A stretch of 13,834 bases of DNA from the NCBI GenBank assembly GCA_051867975.1, contig JBJDZM010000029.1, positions 1 to 13,834 of the forward strand, written 5' to 3'. The notes beneath the pieces were generated by a model, which did no database searches, was not told the origin of the DNA, and saw nothing but the letters and a program-made list of their open reading frames with translations. Below, piece by piece: positions 1 through 5,865 of the stretch; position 1 is the stretch's first letter; the number at the start of each line of letters is the position of its first letter. Made by a program: the position numbers and the translations under genes. The stretch is from SVTX01 sp051867975 (GTDB lineage Bacteria; Bacillota; Clostridia; Oscillospirales; CAG-272).

Positions 1-59
1 TGAAAGGAATATGTGTAATTGAATCTTTGGCTGGGGGTGATTTAATTATACCAGCTTTT

Positions 60-1184
60 ATGAAGCAATTTATATATGCCGATAATGCGGCAACTACAAA
101 ATTAGATAATGATGCATTTGAGGCAATGAAGCCCTTCTTGCTTGATGAGTACGGCAATGCTTCTCAGCCGTATTCATTTGCACGGAAGCCTAAACAAGCT
201 TTGAAGGAGGCACGTGCTACAATTGCCCAGTGCATCAATGCAGAGCCGGAAGAAATATTTTTCACTTCCGGTGGTACGGAAAGTGATAACTGGGCAATTA
301 AAGGCGTAGCATTTGCCGACTCCGAAAAACATGCTATAATCACATCACAAATCGAACATCATGCAGTGTTAAGAACTTGTGAAGATGTTGAAAAGCTTGG
401 ATATCCAGTTGTTTATTTACCCGTTACTACGGAAGGCATTGTTACGACAGAAGCCTTAAATTCCGTAATTACGTCAAATACGCATCTTGTTTCCGTTATG
501 TTTGCCAACAACGAAATTGGAACGATAGAACCAATCAAGGAACTATGTGAAATTGCGCATCGAAACGGAGCGTTGTTCCATACCGATGCCGTTCAAGCCG
601 TAGGTCATGTTCAAATTGACGTAAAGGAACTCGGAGTGGATATGTTATCCGCTTCGGCACACAAATTCAATGGTCCCAAAGGCATCGGATTCCTATACAT
701 AAAAAAAGGAACTCCGATTTGTTCATATTCAAGTGGCGGTGCTCAAGAATTCGGCATGCGCGCAGGAACTGAAAACATTGCTTCGATTGTTGGAATGGCT
801 GTTGCGCTCAAGAAAAATTGCGATGCAATTAGCGAAAACTCCAAACACATAGAGGCACTTGAAACCGTATTGGTTGATCGACTGTTTATGGCTGGTTTAG
901 ATTTTGTCAGAAACGGAAGTTCCAAGCACATTCCCGGAAACATTAGCCTATCGTTTAAGAATGCTGACGGAGAAGCTCTACTTCATCGCCTAGATTTGAT
1001 GGGTATATGCGTTTCAACTGGTGCAGCGTGTGATACAGTAAATACTCAACTCTCACATGTACTTAATGCTATCGGGTTAAAACAAGAATATTCAAGTGGA
1101 ACAATCAGAATATCATTATCTGCCAACAATACTCAAGAGAATGTATATGATATTGTATCTGCATTGAAAACGATATTATCGTAA
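60..1184 (+). CDS. Cysteine desulfurase, DndA/IscS-like (PLP-dependent)
   Basis: Predicted cytosolic PLP enzyme that takes sulfur from L-cysteine as a protein persulfide. Seen: N-terminal YADNAATT, EHHAVL (H101 region, cofactor stacking), SASAHKFNGPKG with the PLP lysine at K202, and STGAACD with the catalytic Cys at C324, in 374 residues, a normal length for the class I family. The ATG at 60 is chosen because the protein then begins MKQFIYADNAATT, as the family does. The frame stays open to the left edge, so an upstream start such as TTG 27 or a fusion cannot be excluded. A GIY-YIG gene follows after 14 bases and a DGQHR gene after that. In phosphorothioation loci DndA feeds sulfur to DndC, so I infer that role. 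A housekeeping IscS/NifS role is the alternative, but no iscU-like gene is nearby. Confidence 0.9.
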   Translation: MKQFIYADNAATTKLDNDAFEAMKPFLLDEYGNASQPYSFARKPKQALKEARATIAQCINAEPEEIFFTSGGTESDNWAIKGVAFADSEKHAIITSQIEHHAVLRTCEDVEKLGYPVVYLPVTTEGIVTTEALNSVITSNTHLVSVMFANNEIGTIEPIKELCEIAHRNGALFHTDAVQAVGHVQIDVKELGVDMLSASAHKFNGPKGIGFLYIKKGTPICSYSSGGAQEFGMRAGTENIASIVGMAVALKKNCDAISENSKHIEALETVLVDRLFMAGLDFVRNGSSKHIPGNISLSFKNADGEALLHRLDLMGICVSTGAACDTVNTQLSHVLNAIGLKQEYSSGTIRISLSANNTQENVYDIVSALKTILS

Positions 1185-1198
1185 GGGAGGTTTATGTT

Positions 1199-1738
1199 AT
1201 GTCAAGCATATACGAGCCAATCCTTTCGGATATAACCGCTTTTCAAAAGCGTTTCTTCTTAATTCCAGAATTGTGGGAAAAATTTAAATTTGATGATTTG
1301 AGCAATGTAGATTTTGGAAAATGGAAGAAAATTAAACTAATGGATGATAAGGGCGATTTTTTAGCTGATGAAATTAAAAAGATACCTACAGGCCATGGCG
1401 GAATTTATATTTATTGTGTGCAGTCGAACATAGTTAATAATTTTGATAGTTATGTGATGTATGTTGGTATGGCCCAGAAGACGGAGACTCAAAATTTAAG
1501 AAAAAGAGTTTCGTCTTATAAAAGCGAAATTGGATCCGAATATACCCGTGATAGAATACATAATTTGTTTATTAGATGGGGAAAATATGTTTATGTATAC
1601 TATTTGCCTATTGATTCTGATAATAAAACGATAGAAGAATTAGAAACTCGATTAATAGGGTGTCTTGTTCCGCCATGTAATGCTGAAATACAAGATGCAT
1701 CCGTCAAAAGGAAAGTGAAAGCTTTTGCTGAGTTTTAG
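1199..1738 (+). CDS. GIY-YIG fold nuclease-like protein
   Basis: 179-residue protein with a probable GIY-YIG nuclease core. Seen: GGIYIY (68-70 as GIY), YVMYVG (88-90 as the YIG element), LRKRV (R101/R103) in the following helix, IEELETRLI (E149 as the metal ligand) and PPCNAEI (N161). All five usual active-site positions are filled, so it could be catalytically competent. Residues 1-60 are an extra N-terminal extension I do not recognise. Start ATG 1199 has GGGAGG eight bases upstream; an ATG at 1194 is out of frame. The stop TAG at 1736 lies inside the ribosome binding site of the next gene, indicating tight co-transcription with the cysteine desulfurase and the DGQHR gene. Inferred role: DNA cleavage or nicking in a phosphorothioation-type system. 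Substrate unknown. Confidence 0.75.
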   Translation: MSSIYEPILSDITAFQKRFFLIPELWEKFKFDDLSNVDFGKWKKIKLMDDKGDFLADEIKKIPTGHGGIYIYCVQSNIVNNFDSYVMYVGMAQKTETQNLRKRVSSYKSEIGSEYTRDRIHNLFIRWGKYVYVYYLPIDSDNKTIEELETRLIGCLVPPCNAEIQDASVKRKVKAFAEF

Positions 1739-1748
1739 GAGGTTATTT

Positions 1749-2987
1749 ATGAAAATTCCTGTTATAAAAGGTAGAATTGGTTCTTGGATTTATTACGTTG
1801 GAACTATGACTTTTGATCAAATTGCATCTAATCAAATAAATGCGTCTGTAGACGAAATATATGAAGCTACCTGCTTATCGGAACTGCTTCAGCGACATTT
1901 ATCTGACAACTACAACAGCATAAAAAACTATTTGTTAAAAGAACCAGATCGTTTTTTTAATGCAATTATCCTGGCAATTTTTGATGGCGACCCGCAATGG
2001 CTCGAGGTTGAGTTTAAGGGAGATGAAAAGGACTATACCACGGTCGGTTTCTTAGAATTTACGGGTGAAGAAAAAATCTTTCCTGTTGATGGTCAACACA
2101 GAGTTAAAGGGATAAAAGAAGCTGTTGCAATTGATGAAAATTTAAGATTTGAAACCGTTCCAGTGATCTTCATTGCTCATGATGATTCTCCAGAAGGACG
2201 CAAAAAAACAAGAAAATTGTTTTCCACAATTAATCGTCGCGCTAAACCTGTAGGAGCTTCCGAAAACATTGCTTTAGATGAAGATGATATTTGTTCCATT
2301 ATTACTCGAGATGTTGTACAGAATTTCCCACTATTTTACGGTAAGAATTTAACCACATATGAAGGAAAACAAATTCCCGTAAATAATAAAATTGCTTTTA
2401 CGTCTATAATCACTTTATATCAATGTGTTGAGTCCATAGTTAAGTGGCAATTGTCAAAACAAGGTATTAACGGGAAAAAGTATAAAGAGTATTTATTATA
2501 CCGCAAGGAGGATTCTGTCATTAGCACTATGAGGGATATTGTCTTTGACATAATGAGGGCATTTGTCAATAGCACCACTACCATTCAAACTTATTTGAAT
2601 AATCCTGACGATAATCGAGCTGAGGCATTTAGAAACAACACCGGCGGAAGCATGTTGTTTAGACCGATAGCGCTTACAGAGTACTTTAATGCCGCGATAG
2701 AATTATTTGATAACGGATATAACTATGTTGAAACGTTTGAAAAACTCAATCAATTACCACAAATCATTTCTGAGAATCCATGGAATGGATTGCTTTGGGA
2801 TGGAACTAAAATGGTTAATAGAGTATCACGTGCAACGGTAAAAAGTCTTTTAATCTACATGGTAGATAAGAGACTATTATCTGAAAGCGAATACAGAAAA
2901 ATGGTAGAACAATATGCTGCAACGCTAAATATTGACATTGATGCAGCTCAGAATTATTTAAAAGGATTTTCGGGAGAAAATACATAA
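1749..2987 (+). CDS. DGQHR-domain protein, DndB-like
   Basis: 412-residue protein with the signature FPVDGQHRVKGI (D114-R118), which defines the DGQHR family. The family includes DndB, the regulator of DNA phosphorothioate modification, and shares a ParB/sulfiredoxin-type fold with DUF262 proteins. The start at ATG 1749 is preceded by TAGGAGG six bases upstream; this motif overlaps the stop codon of the GIY-YIG gene, so the two are translationally close. The region after the motif (about residues 155-175, KTRKLFSTINRRAKP) is also typical of the family. It is somewhat longer than typical DndB. With a DndA-like enzyme two genes upstream I infer a phosphorothioation context, but dndC/D/E are not in the window, so the link is by neighbourhood. 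It ends the AT-rich left operon; no clear terminator follows. Confidence 0.8.
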   Translation: MKIPVIKGRIGSWIYYVGTMTFDQIASNQINASVDEIYEATCLSELLQRHLSDNYNSIKNYLLKEPDRFFNAIILAIFDGDPQWLEVEFKGDEKDYTTVGFLEFTGEEKIFPVDGQHRVKGIKEAVAIDENLRFETVPVIFIAHDDSPEGRKKTRKLFSTINRRAKPVGASENIALDEDDICSIITRDVVQNFPLFYGKNLTTYEGKQIPVNNKIAFTSIITLYQCVESIVKWQLSKQGINGKKYKEYLLYRKEDSVISTMRDIVFDIMRAFVNSTTTIQTYLNNPDDNRAEAFRNNTGGSMLFRPIALTEYFNAAIELFDNGYNYVETFEKLNQLPQIISENPWNGLLWDGTKMVNRVSRATVKSLLIYMVDKRLLSESEYRKMVEQYAATLNIDIDAAQNYLKGFSGENT

Positions 2988-3062
2988 TATTTAATCTTAT
3001 GCTTTACCAATGGATATGTGTCAAGGTACAATTATAATTTCCTCTGGACTTTCACCTCTTTC

Positions 3063-3078
3063 TGTGGTATCTTGTGTG
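3063..3078 (+). repeat. 16-bp direct repeat, copy A (upstream of PARG gene)
   Basis: TGTGGTATCTTGTGTG is identical to 8706-8721. Similarity decays downstream (TTACCTCAAGAAAGGA here, CTGCCGCAAAGCGAAAGGA there) up to the ribosome binding site of the following gene, and no similarity is seen upstream of the 16 bp. In one frame copy A reads CGILCVTSRKE, and copy B, inside the end of the excisionase-like gene, reads CGILCAAAKRKE. It lies where AT-rich sequence gives way to GC-richer sequence, so it may mark an old recombination joint. Confidence 0.7.
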
Positions 3079-3102
3079 TTACCTCAAGAAAGGAACAACA
3101 AA

Positions 3103-3951
3103 ATGATTGACAGAAGAACCAAAAATGCGGAGATATTCCGCGACACAGAACGGCGGTACACATCAGATCCGACATTGATACAAGCCGTTCAAAAATCAAC
3201 CGAGGCGCAGGTGTTTATTGCGGAATATGAATCTGTAATCATTCCCACGCCTCATAAAGCAGGAAAGGCAAAAGTGATTGTCAGCGGCAAGCGTTCACTC
3301 GAAGCGGCGGAGGTATATACCAAGCAAGGCAAGAAGGTATGCGTACTGAACTTCGCTTCAGCAACCAACCCCGGCGGTGGCGTTGTGAACGGTTCTTCCG
3401 CCCAAGAGGAATGCCTCTGCCGATGCACGACACTTTACCCGTGCCTAAACAACGATGCACTGTGGACGGCTTTCTACGCCCCACACCGCAAGGCGGCGAA
3501 TCCGCTCTACAACAATGATTGTATCTATACGCCGAATGTGTGTGTATTCAAGGACGATACAAACTTTCCCGAGCCTCTCCCAAAAGAGGACTGGTGGGAT
3601 GTGAATATCCTCACGTGTGCGGCGCCGAACCTGCGAGAGCGTCCGAGCAATGCGATGAATCCGCATGCAGGTGATAAAGCGGCAAAGATAACACCTACGG
3701 AGCTTGAAAAACTACTGACAGTGCGAATCCGACGCATATTTGAAATCGCTGTTGCCAACGGTAACGAGGTGTTGATTCTCGGCGCGTTCGGATGTGGAGC
3801 ATTCAGAAATCCGCCCCAGATCGTGGCGAAGGTCTTCAACGCCGTGATGCACGACTATCTCTGCTATTTCGATACGATTGAGTATGCCATATATCATACC
3901 GAACGTGAACTGGCGAATTATAAAGCCTTCTGCAAGGAGATGCAAGCATGA
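3103..3951 (+). CDS. TIGR02452 / microbial-type PARG (macrodomain-like) protein
   Basis: 282-residue protein of the bacterial poly(ADP-ribose) glycohydrolase-like family. Seen: LNFASATNPGGGVVNGSSAQEE, with GGG at 91-93 and QEE at 101-103, matching the GGG-X6-8-QEE catalytic signature, and the second ligand-binding loop GAFGCGAFRNPP near residues 224-236. Family knowledge: these enzymes bind ADP-ribose and remove it from proteins or nucleic acids. The substrate here is unknown. ATG 3103 is chosen over the upstream in-frame ATG 3010 because AAAGGAA sits eight bases before it and the upstream residues look like leader. Its stop overlaps the next start by four bases (ATGA), so it is the first gene of a three-gene operon. 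Composition is GC-richer than the genes to its left. Confidence 0.85.
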   Translation: MIDRRTKNAEIFRDTERRYTSDPTLIQAVQKSTEAQVFIAEYESVIIPTPHKAGKAKVIVSGKRSLEAAEVYTKQGKKVCVLNFASATNPGGGVVNGSSAQEECLCRCTTLYPCLNNDALWTAFYAPHRKAANPLYNNDCIYTPNVCVFKDDTNFPEPLPKEDWWDVNILTCAAPNLRERPSNAMNPHAGDKAAKITPTELEKLLTVRIRRIFEIAVANGNEVLILGAFGCGAFRNPPQIVAKVFNAVMHDYLCYFDTIEYAIYHTERELANYKAFCKEMQA

Positions 3952-4154
3952 GAAAGATCATCAAAAACGCCATACAATGTAAACTCTGCGGCGAAATCAT
4001 TGAATCTACCGACAGGCATCAATATGTCACCTGCAAATGCGGTGCATGTGCCGTGGACGGCGGTCATGATTATATGCGCCGATGCTTCAAGGACAAGGGT
4101 TGCTATGTTGATCTATCAGAAACCATAGAGATATCGGCAGAAGAAGAAAAATAA
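3948..4154 (+). CDS. Small cysteine-rich protein, possible zinc ribbon (DUF7695-like)
   Basis: 68-residue protein with CKLCGE (C15/C18 region) and TCKCGACAVDGGHDYMRR, a two-knuckle cysteine pattern that could bind zinc. The CGAC-VDGGHDY-RR string matches small uncharacterised proteins I have seen in Firmicutes, tentatively DUF7695. The tail is acidic. The start codon overlaps the PARG stop (ATGA), giving translational coupling, and the MmcQ/YjbR gene follows after 18 bases. No enzymatic motif is visible. It could act as a nucleic-acid or protein adaptor for its neighbours, which is inference from position only. Confidence 0.75.
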   Translation: MRKIIKNAIQCKLCGEIIESTDRHQYVTCKCGACAVDGGHDYMRRCFKDKGCYVDLSETIEISAEEEK

Positions 4155-4172
4155 GAATCAGGAGAGTAGCCG

Positions 4173-4553
4173 ATGACAAAACAATCTTTTCTTTCCTACT
4201 GCTCGGGTACATACAACACATCGCCGGACTATCCGTTTGACGAGGATTTTGAAACGGCGGTGCTCCGGCATGGTGATAATCGCAAATGGTATGCGTTAGT
4301 GATGCAGGTATCACGACGCAAGTTTGGATTTGACAGCGATGAGGTGATCGACATTGTCAATCTGAAACTGCCGGTCGATATGTTCGGCTCCTTTGGAGCG
4401 GCAGACGGTGTCTATCCCGCCTATCACATGAACAAGCTCCATTGGATATCGGTGCTTCTTCCCGATGCGCCCGAGGATGTGGTGCGGTTCCTTGTGAACG
4501 TGAGCTTTGAGACGACGAAGGACAAGCGGAAACGCAGAAAGACTGCAGAATAA
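4173..4553 (+). CDS. MmcQ/YjbR family protein
   Basis: 126-residue protein matching the MmcQ/YjbR family: a YPFDEDFETAVLRHGDNRKWYALVM core near residues 17-44, a NLKLPVD segment, a PAYHMNKLHWISVLL segment near 88-102, and a basic C-terminal tail (KDKRKRRK). Family members have a double-wing fold related to CyaY/TfoX-N and are often called DNA-binding, but biochemical roles are poorly known. ATG 4173 has AGGAG eight bases upstream. It closes the operon with the PARG-like and cysteine-rich genes; a hairpin plus T-run follows within 10 bases. Family members are common in accessory regions, so co-function with the PARG is a hypothesis. Confidence 0.85.
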   Translation: MTKQSFLSYCSGTYNTSPDYPFDEDFETAVLRHGDNRKWYALVMQVSRRKFGFDSDEVIDIVNLKLPVDMFGSFGAADGVYPAYHMNKLHWISVLLPDAPEDVVRFLVNVSFETTKDKRKRRKTAE

Positions 4554-4559
4554 CGCAAA

Positions 4560-4587
4560 AGGGTGGTTTTCACGAGCCATCCTTTTT
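4560..4587 (+). terminator. Terminator after the PARG-YjbR operon
   Basis: AGGGTGG (4560-4566) pairs with CCATCCT (4577-4583) with one G-U pair and a 10-base loop, followed by TTTTT. It lies six bases after the YjbR stop codon. Confidence 0.7.
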
Positions 4588-4667
4588 CTTCTGCCGATAA
4601 GCCCATCCGATTTCTTGCCACAACGGTTTGAATATATCAACAGAAGTAACGAGATAAACAACGATTA

Positions 4668-4700
4668 TAGGGTGGGGTTTTTTCCCCCAGCCTACTTTTT
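4668..4700 (+). terminator. Second hairpin with T-run, possible terminator
   Basis: TAGGGTGGGG (4668-4677) pairs with CCCCAGCCTA (4685-4694) apart from one G-G mismatch, around a T-rich loop, followed by CTTTTT. It sits in the 370-base gap before the LexA-like gene and may be a backup terminator or part of the repeated hairpin block that follows. Confidence 0.5.
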
Positions 4701-4721
4701 AAACTAATCGAACATCTCTAT

Positions 4722-4750
4722 GTGGTCTGGGTCAAATCGTCCCAGACCAC
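4722..4750. repeat. Perfect 10-bp inverted repeat
   Basis: GTGGTCTGGG and CCCAGACCAC flank a nine-base loop. It lies in the gene-free stretch 4554-4923 upstream of the LexA-like gene. No T-run follows directly, so a role as DNA structure or binding site (element end, transfer or replication site) is as likely as termination. Confidence 0.7.
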
Positions 4751-4800
4751 GTTTTGTGTGATTTGGTTGTGGCCCCAAGGGCCACGACCACGTAAAACGT
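4749..4800. repeat. Nested inverted repeat upstream of LexA-like gene
   Basis: An outer arm ACGTTTT (4749-4755) matches AAAACGT (4794-4800). Inside it, TGGTTGTGGCCC (4764-4775) pairs with GGGCCACGACCA (4779-4790), a 12-bp stem with one wobble and a three-base loop. Together with 4722-4750 this gives back-to-back cruciform-capable sequence in non-coding DNA. Function unknown; candidates are a site for element-encoded DNA-binding proteins or a single-strand origin. Confidence 0.65.
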
Positions 4801-4838
4801 CGAAGCATGATGGGTGCTCAAAAAAATTTGCGAAAATA

Positions 4839-4855
4839 TGAAACATTTTGTTCCA
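4839..4855. promoter_or_regulatory. Operator-like site 1 for the LexA-like repressor
   Basis: TGAAACATTTTGTTCCA is an imperfect palindrome of the form GAAAC-N5-GTTCC. Its reverse complement matches 4897-4913 at all but three central positions. It lies seven bases upstream of the -35 box. The half-sites resemble Gram-positive LexA (DinR) half-sites GAAC/GTTC, but with a five-base spacer instead of four. Confidence 0.7.
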
Positions 4856-4861
4856 AACCCA

Positions 4862-4890
4862 TTGACAAGAGGAAAATCCTGTGTTATAAT
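4862..4890 (+). promoter_or_regulatory. Consensus sigma-A promoter of the LexA-like gene
   Basis: TTGACA at 4862-4867 and TATAAT at 4885-4890 with a 17-base spacer, a perfect consensus. The expected start point (about 4897) falls on the first base of operator-like site 2, so repressor binding there should block initiation. Autoregulation by the downstream LexA-like protein is inferred. Confidence 0.9.
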
Positions 4891-4896
4891 GTCGAA

Positions 4897-4913
4897 TGGA
4901 ACAATTCGTTTCA
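4897..4913. promoter_or_regulatory. Operator-like site 2 for the LexA-like repressor
   Basis: TGGAACAATTCGTTTCA covers the predicted transcription start and ends at the AAGGAGAA ribosome binding site. It is the inverted counterpart of 4839-4855 (shared form TGGAACAA-N2-YGTTTCA), giving two sites 58 bases apart on either side of the promoter. Confidence 0.7.
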
Positions 4914-4923
4914 AGGAGAAGCT

Positions 4924-5544
4924 ATGAGTAGAACTACCGATTCGAAAAAGCAGATCATCCTGGATTTCATCAACGAATACTACGGGAGCTATGGTGAAAC
5001 GCCCACGGTGCGTGACATCGCAGCTGGGACAGGCATTGCCGTTACAAGCGTACACCGTTATCTTTCTGCTATGAAAGAGGACGGCGAGCTGGAATACAAC
5101 GGTCGCCGTTCCGTCAGCACACGCCGCATGGAGATGGAGCAGGTCGCTCACGCCATGCCCGTGCTTGGCTACGTAGCCTGCGGAGAAGGTCAGGAAGAAA
5201 CCGAGCAGGTCATCGAGTACATTCGCATGCCCGAATCCCTGGTTGGCAAGGGCGAATTCTTTGCGCTGATCGCAAAGGGCGAGTCGATGATCGACGCAGG
5301 GATTCATCCCGGCGATTACGTGATGATCCGCAAGCAGAACACCGCAGAGATCGGTGACATTGTCGTTGCACTTGATGGGGGACTCAACAACCTGAAAGTC
5401 CTCGGATACAACAATGCCAAGGGCAGGTATTTCCTCCGCTCCTGCAACGAGGACAAAAAACGTTACGGTGATATCTATCCCGAAGAACTTCAGATTCAGG
5501 GCGTTGCCGTTTGCGTTGCACACAGGCTCAAAAAGACGCTGTAA
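4924..5544 (+). CDS. LexA-like self-cleaving transcriptional repressor (element regulator)
   Basis: 206-residue protein with a LexA-type winged helix (about residues 5-65, including GETPTVRDIAAGTGIAVTSVHRYL) and an S24 autoprotease domain. Seen: catalytic Ser121 in KGESM and Lys158 in NNLKVLG. The presumed scissile bond is Cys86-Gly87 in VACGEG, where LexA has Ala-Gly and UmuD has Cys-Gly. Spacings (86 to 121 is 35; 121 to 158 is 37) equal those of E. coli LexA (A84, S119, K156). ATG 4924 has AAGGAGAA in front and lies just after the promoter and operators. Likely role: repress the mobile element and derepress after DNA damage through RecA-stimulated cleavage. It could instead be the host LexA, but the setting before rep/mob/int genes favours an element regulator. 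Confidence 0.88.
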   Translation: MSRTTDSKKQIILDFINEYYGSYGETPTVRDIAAGTGIAVTSVHRYLSAMKEDGELEYNGRRSVSTRRMEMEQVAHAMPVLGYVACGEGQEETEQVIEYIRMPESLVGKGEFFALIAKGESMIDAGIHPGDYVMIRKQNTAEIGDIVVALDGGLNNLKVLGYNNAKGRYFLRSCNEDKKRYGDIYPEELQIQGVAVCVAHRLKKTL

Positions 5545-5649
5545 CCATACCTTTCACATAACAGCATCTTTGCCGATTCACAATTGAATATTTTTTTATC
5601 TATCGCGTAAAAAACACGATCCATCCTCCCGACCTCTTAACCGGGAATC

Positions 5650-5748
5650 AAGGGTAGGTATCTGTTGCGTTAGAGTGTACATAGGAAAACCATAAGTTTT
5701 GGCTTATGTTTTTTCGTTATGCTCTGCAACAGATACCTGCCCTTTTTT
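5650..5748 (+). terminator. Long 19-bp hairpin with T-run between LexA-like and RepA-like genes
   Basis: The arm at 5650-5668 pairs with 5726-5744 (core GGTATCTGTTGC / GCAACAGATACC, one G-U pair), followed by a T6 run (5743-5748). The 57-base interior contains further pairs: AGAGTGTA with TTATGCTCT-type pairing, and the hairpin CATAAG-TTTTGG-CTTATG (5691-5706). It would terminate + strand transcripts from the lexA side. The stem is far longer than a simple terminator needs, so an attenuator or small structured RNA controlling repA is possible. The rest of the 5545-5865 gap holds only this and the hairpins nearby. Confidence 0.65.
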
Positions 5749-5802
5749 GCGTTTGTTTCCAAGGCGCAAAAGGAAGGCAGAAGAAAAGCAGAGCCACATA
5801 TC

Positions 5803-5830
5803 GGGAAACGAGGTGCGCAACTCGTTTCCC
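5803..5830. repeat. Perfect 10-bp hairpin upstream of RepA-like gene
   Basis: GGGAAACGAG (5803-5812) pairs with CTCGTTTCCC (5821-5830) around an 8-base loop, ending 21 bases before the ribosome binding site of the RepA-like gene. A weaker inverted repeat, TTTTGCG (5745-5751) with CGCAAAA (5765-5771), lies between it and the large hairpin. Could be a replication or translation control structure. No promoter could be seen with confidence in this gap. Confidence 0.6.
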
Positions 5831-5865
5831 CAATCAAATAATTTTTCAACGAAAGGAGATTACGA

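Noticed and set aside
3033..3038. TATAAT as promoter -10 for the PARG operon
   Set aside because: No acceptable -35 box 16-18 bases upstream. An AT-rich chance match is likely.
4732..5523. 263-codon open frame on the minus strand opposite the LexA-like gene
   Set aside because: It mirrors the real lexA-like coding frame, has no ribosome binding site or domain, and the + strand gene has catalytic residues, promoter and RBS.
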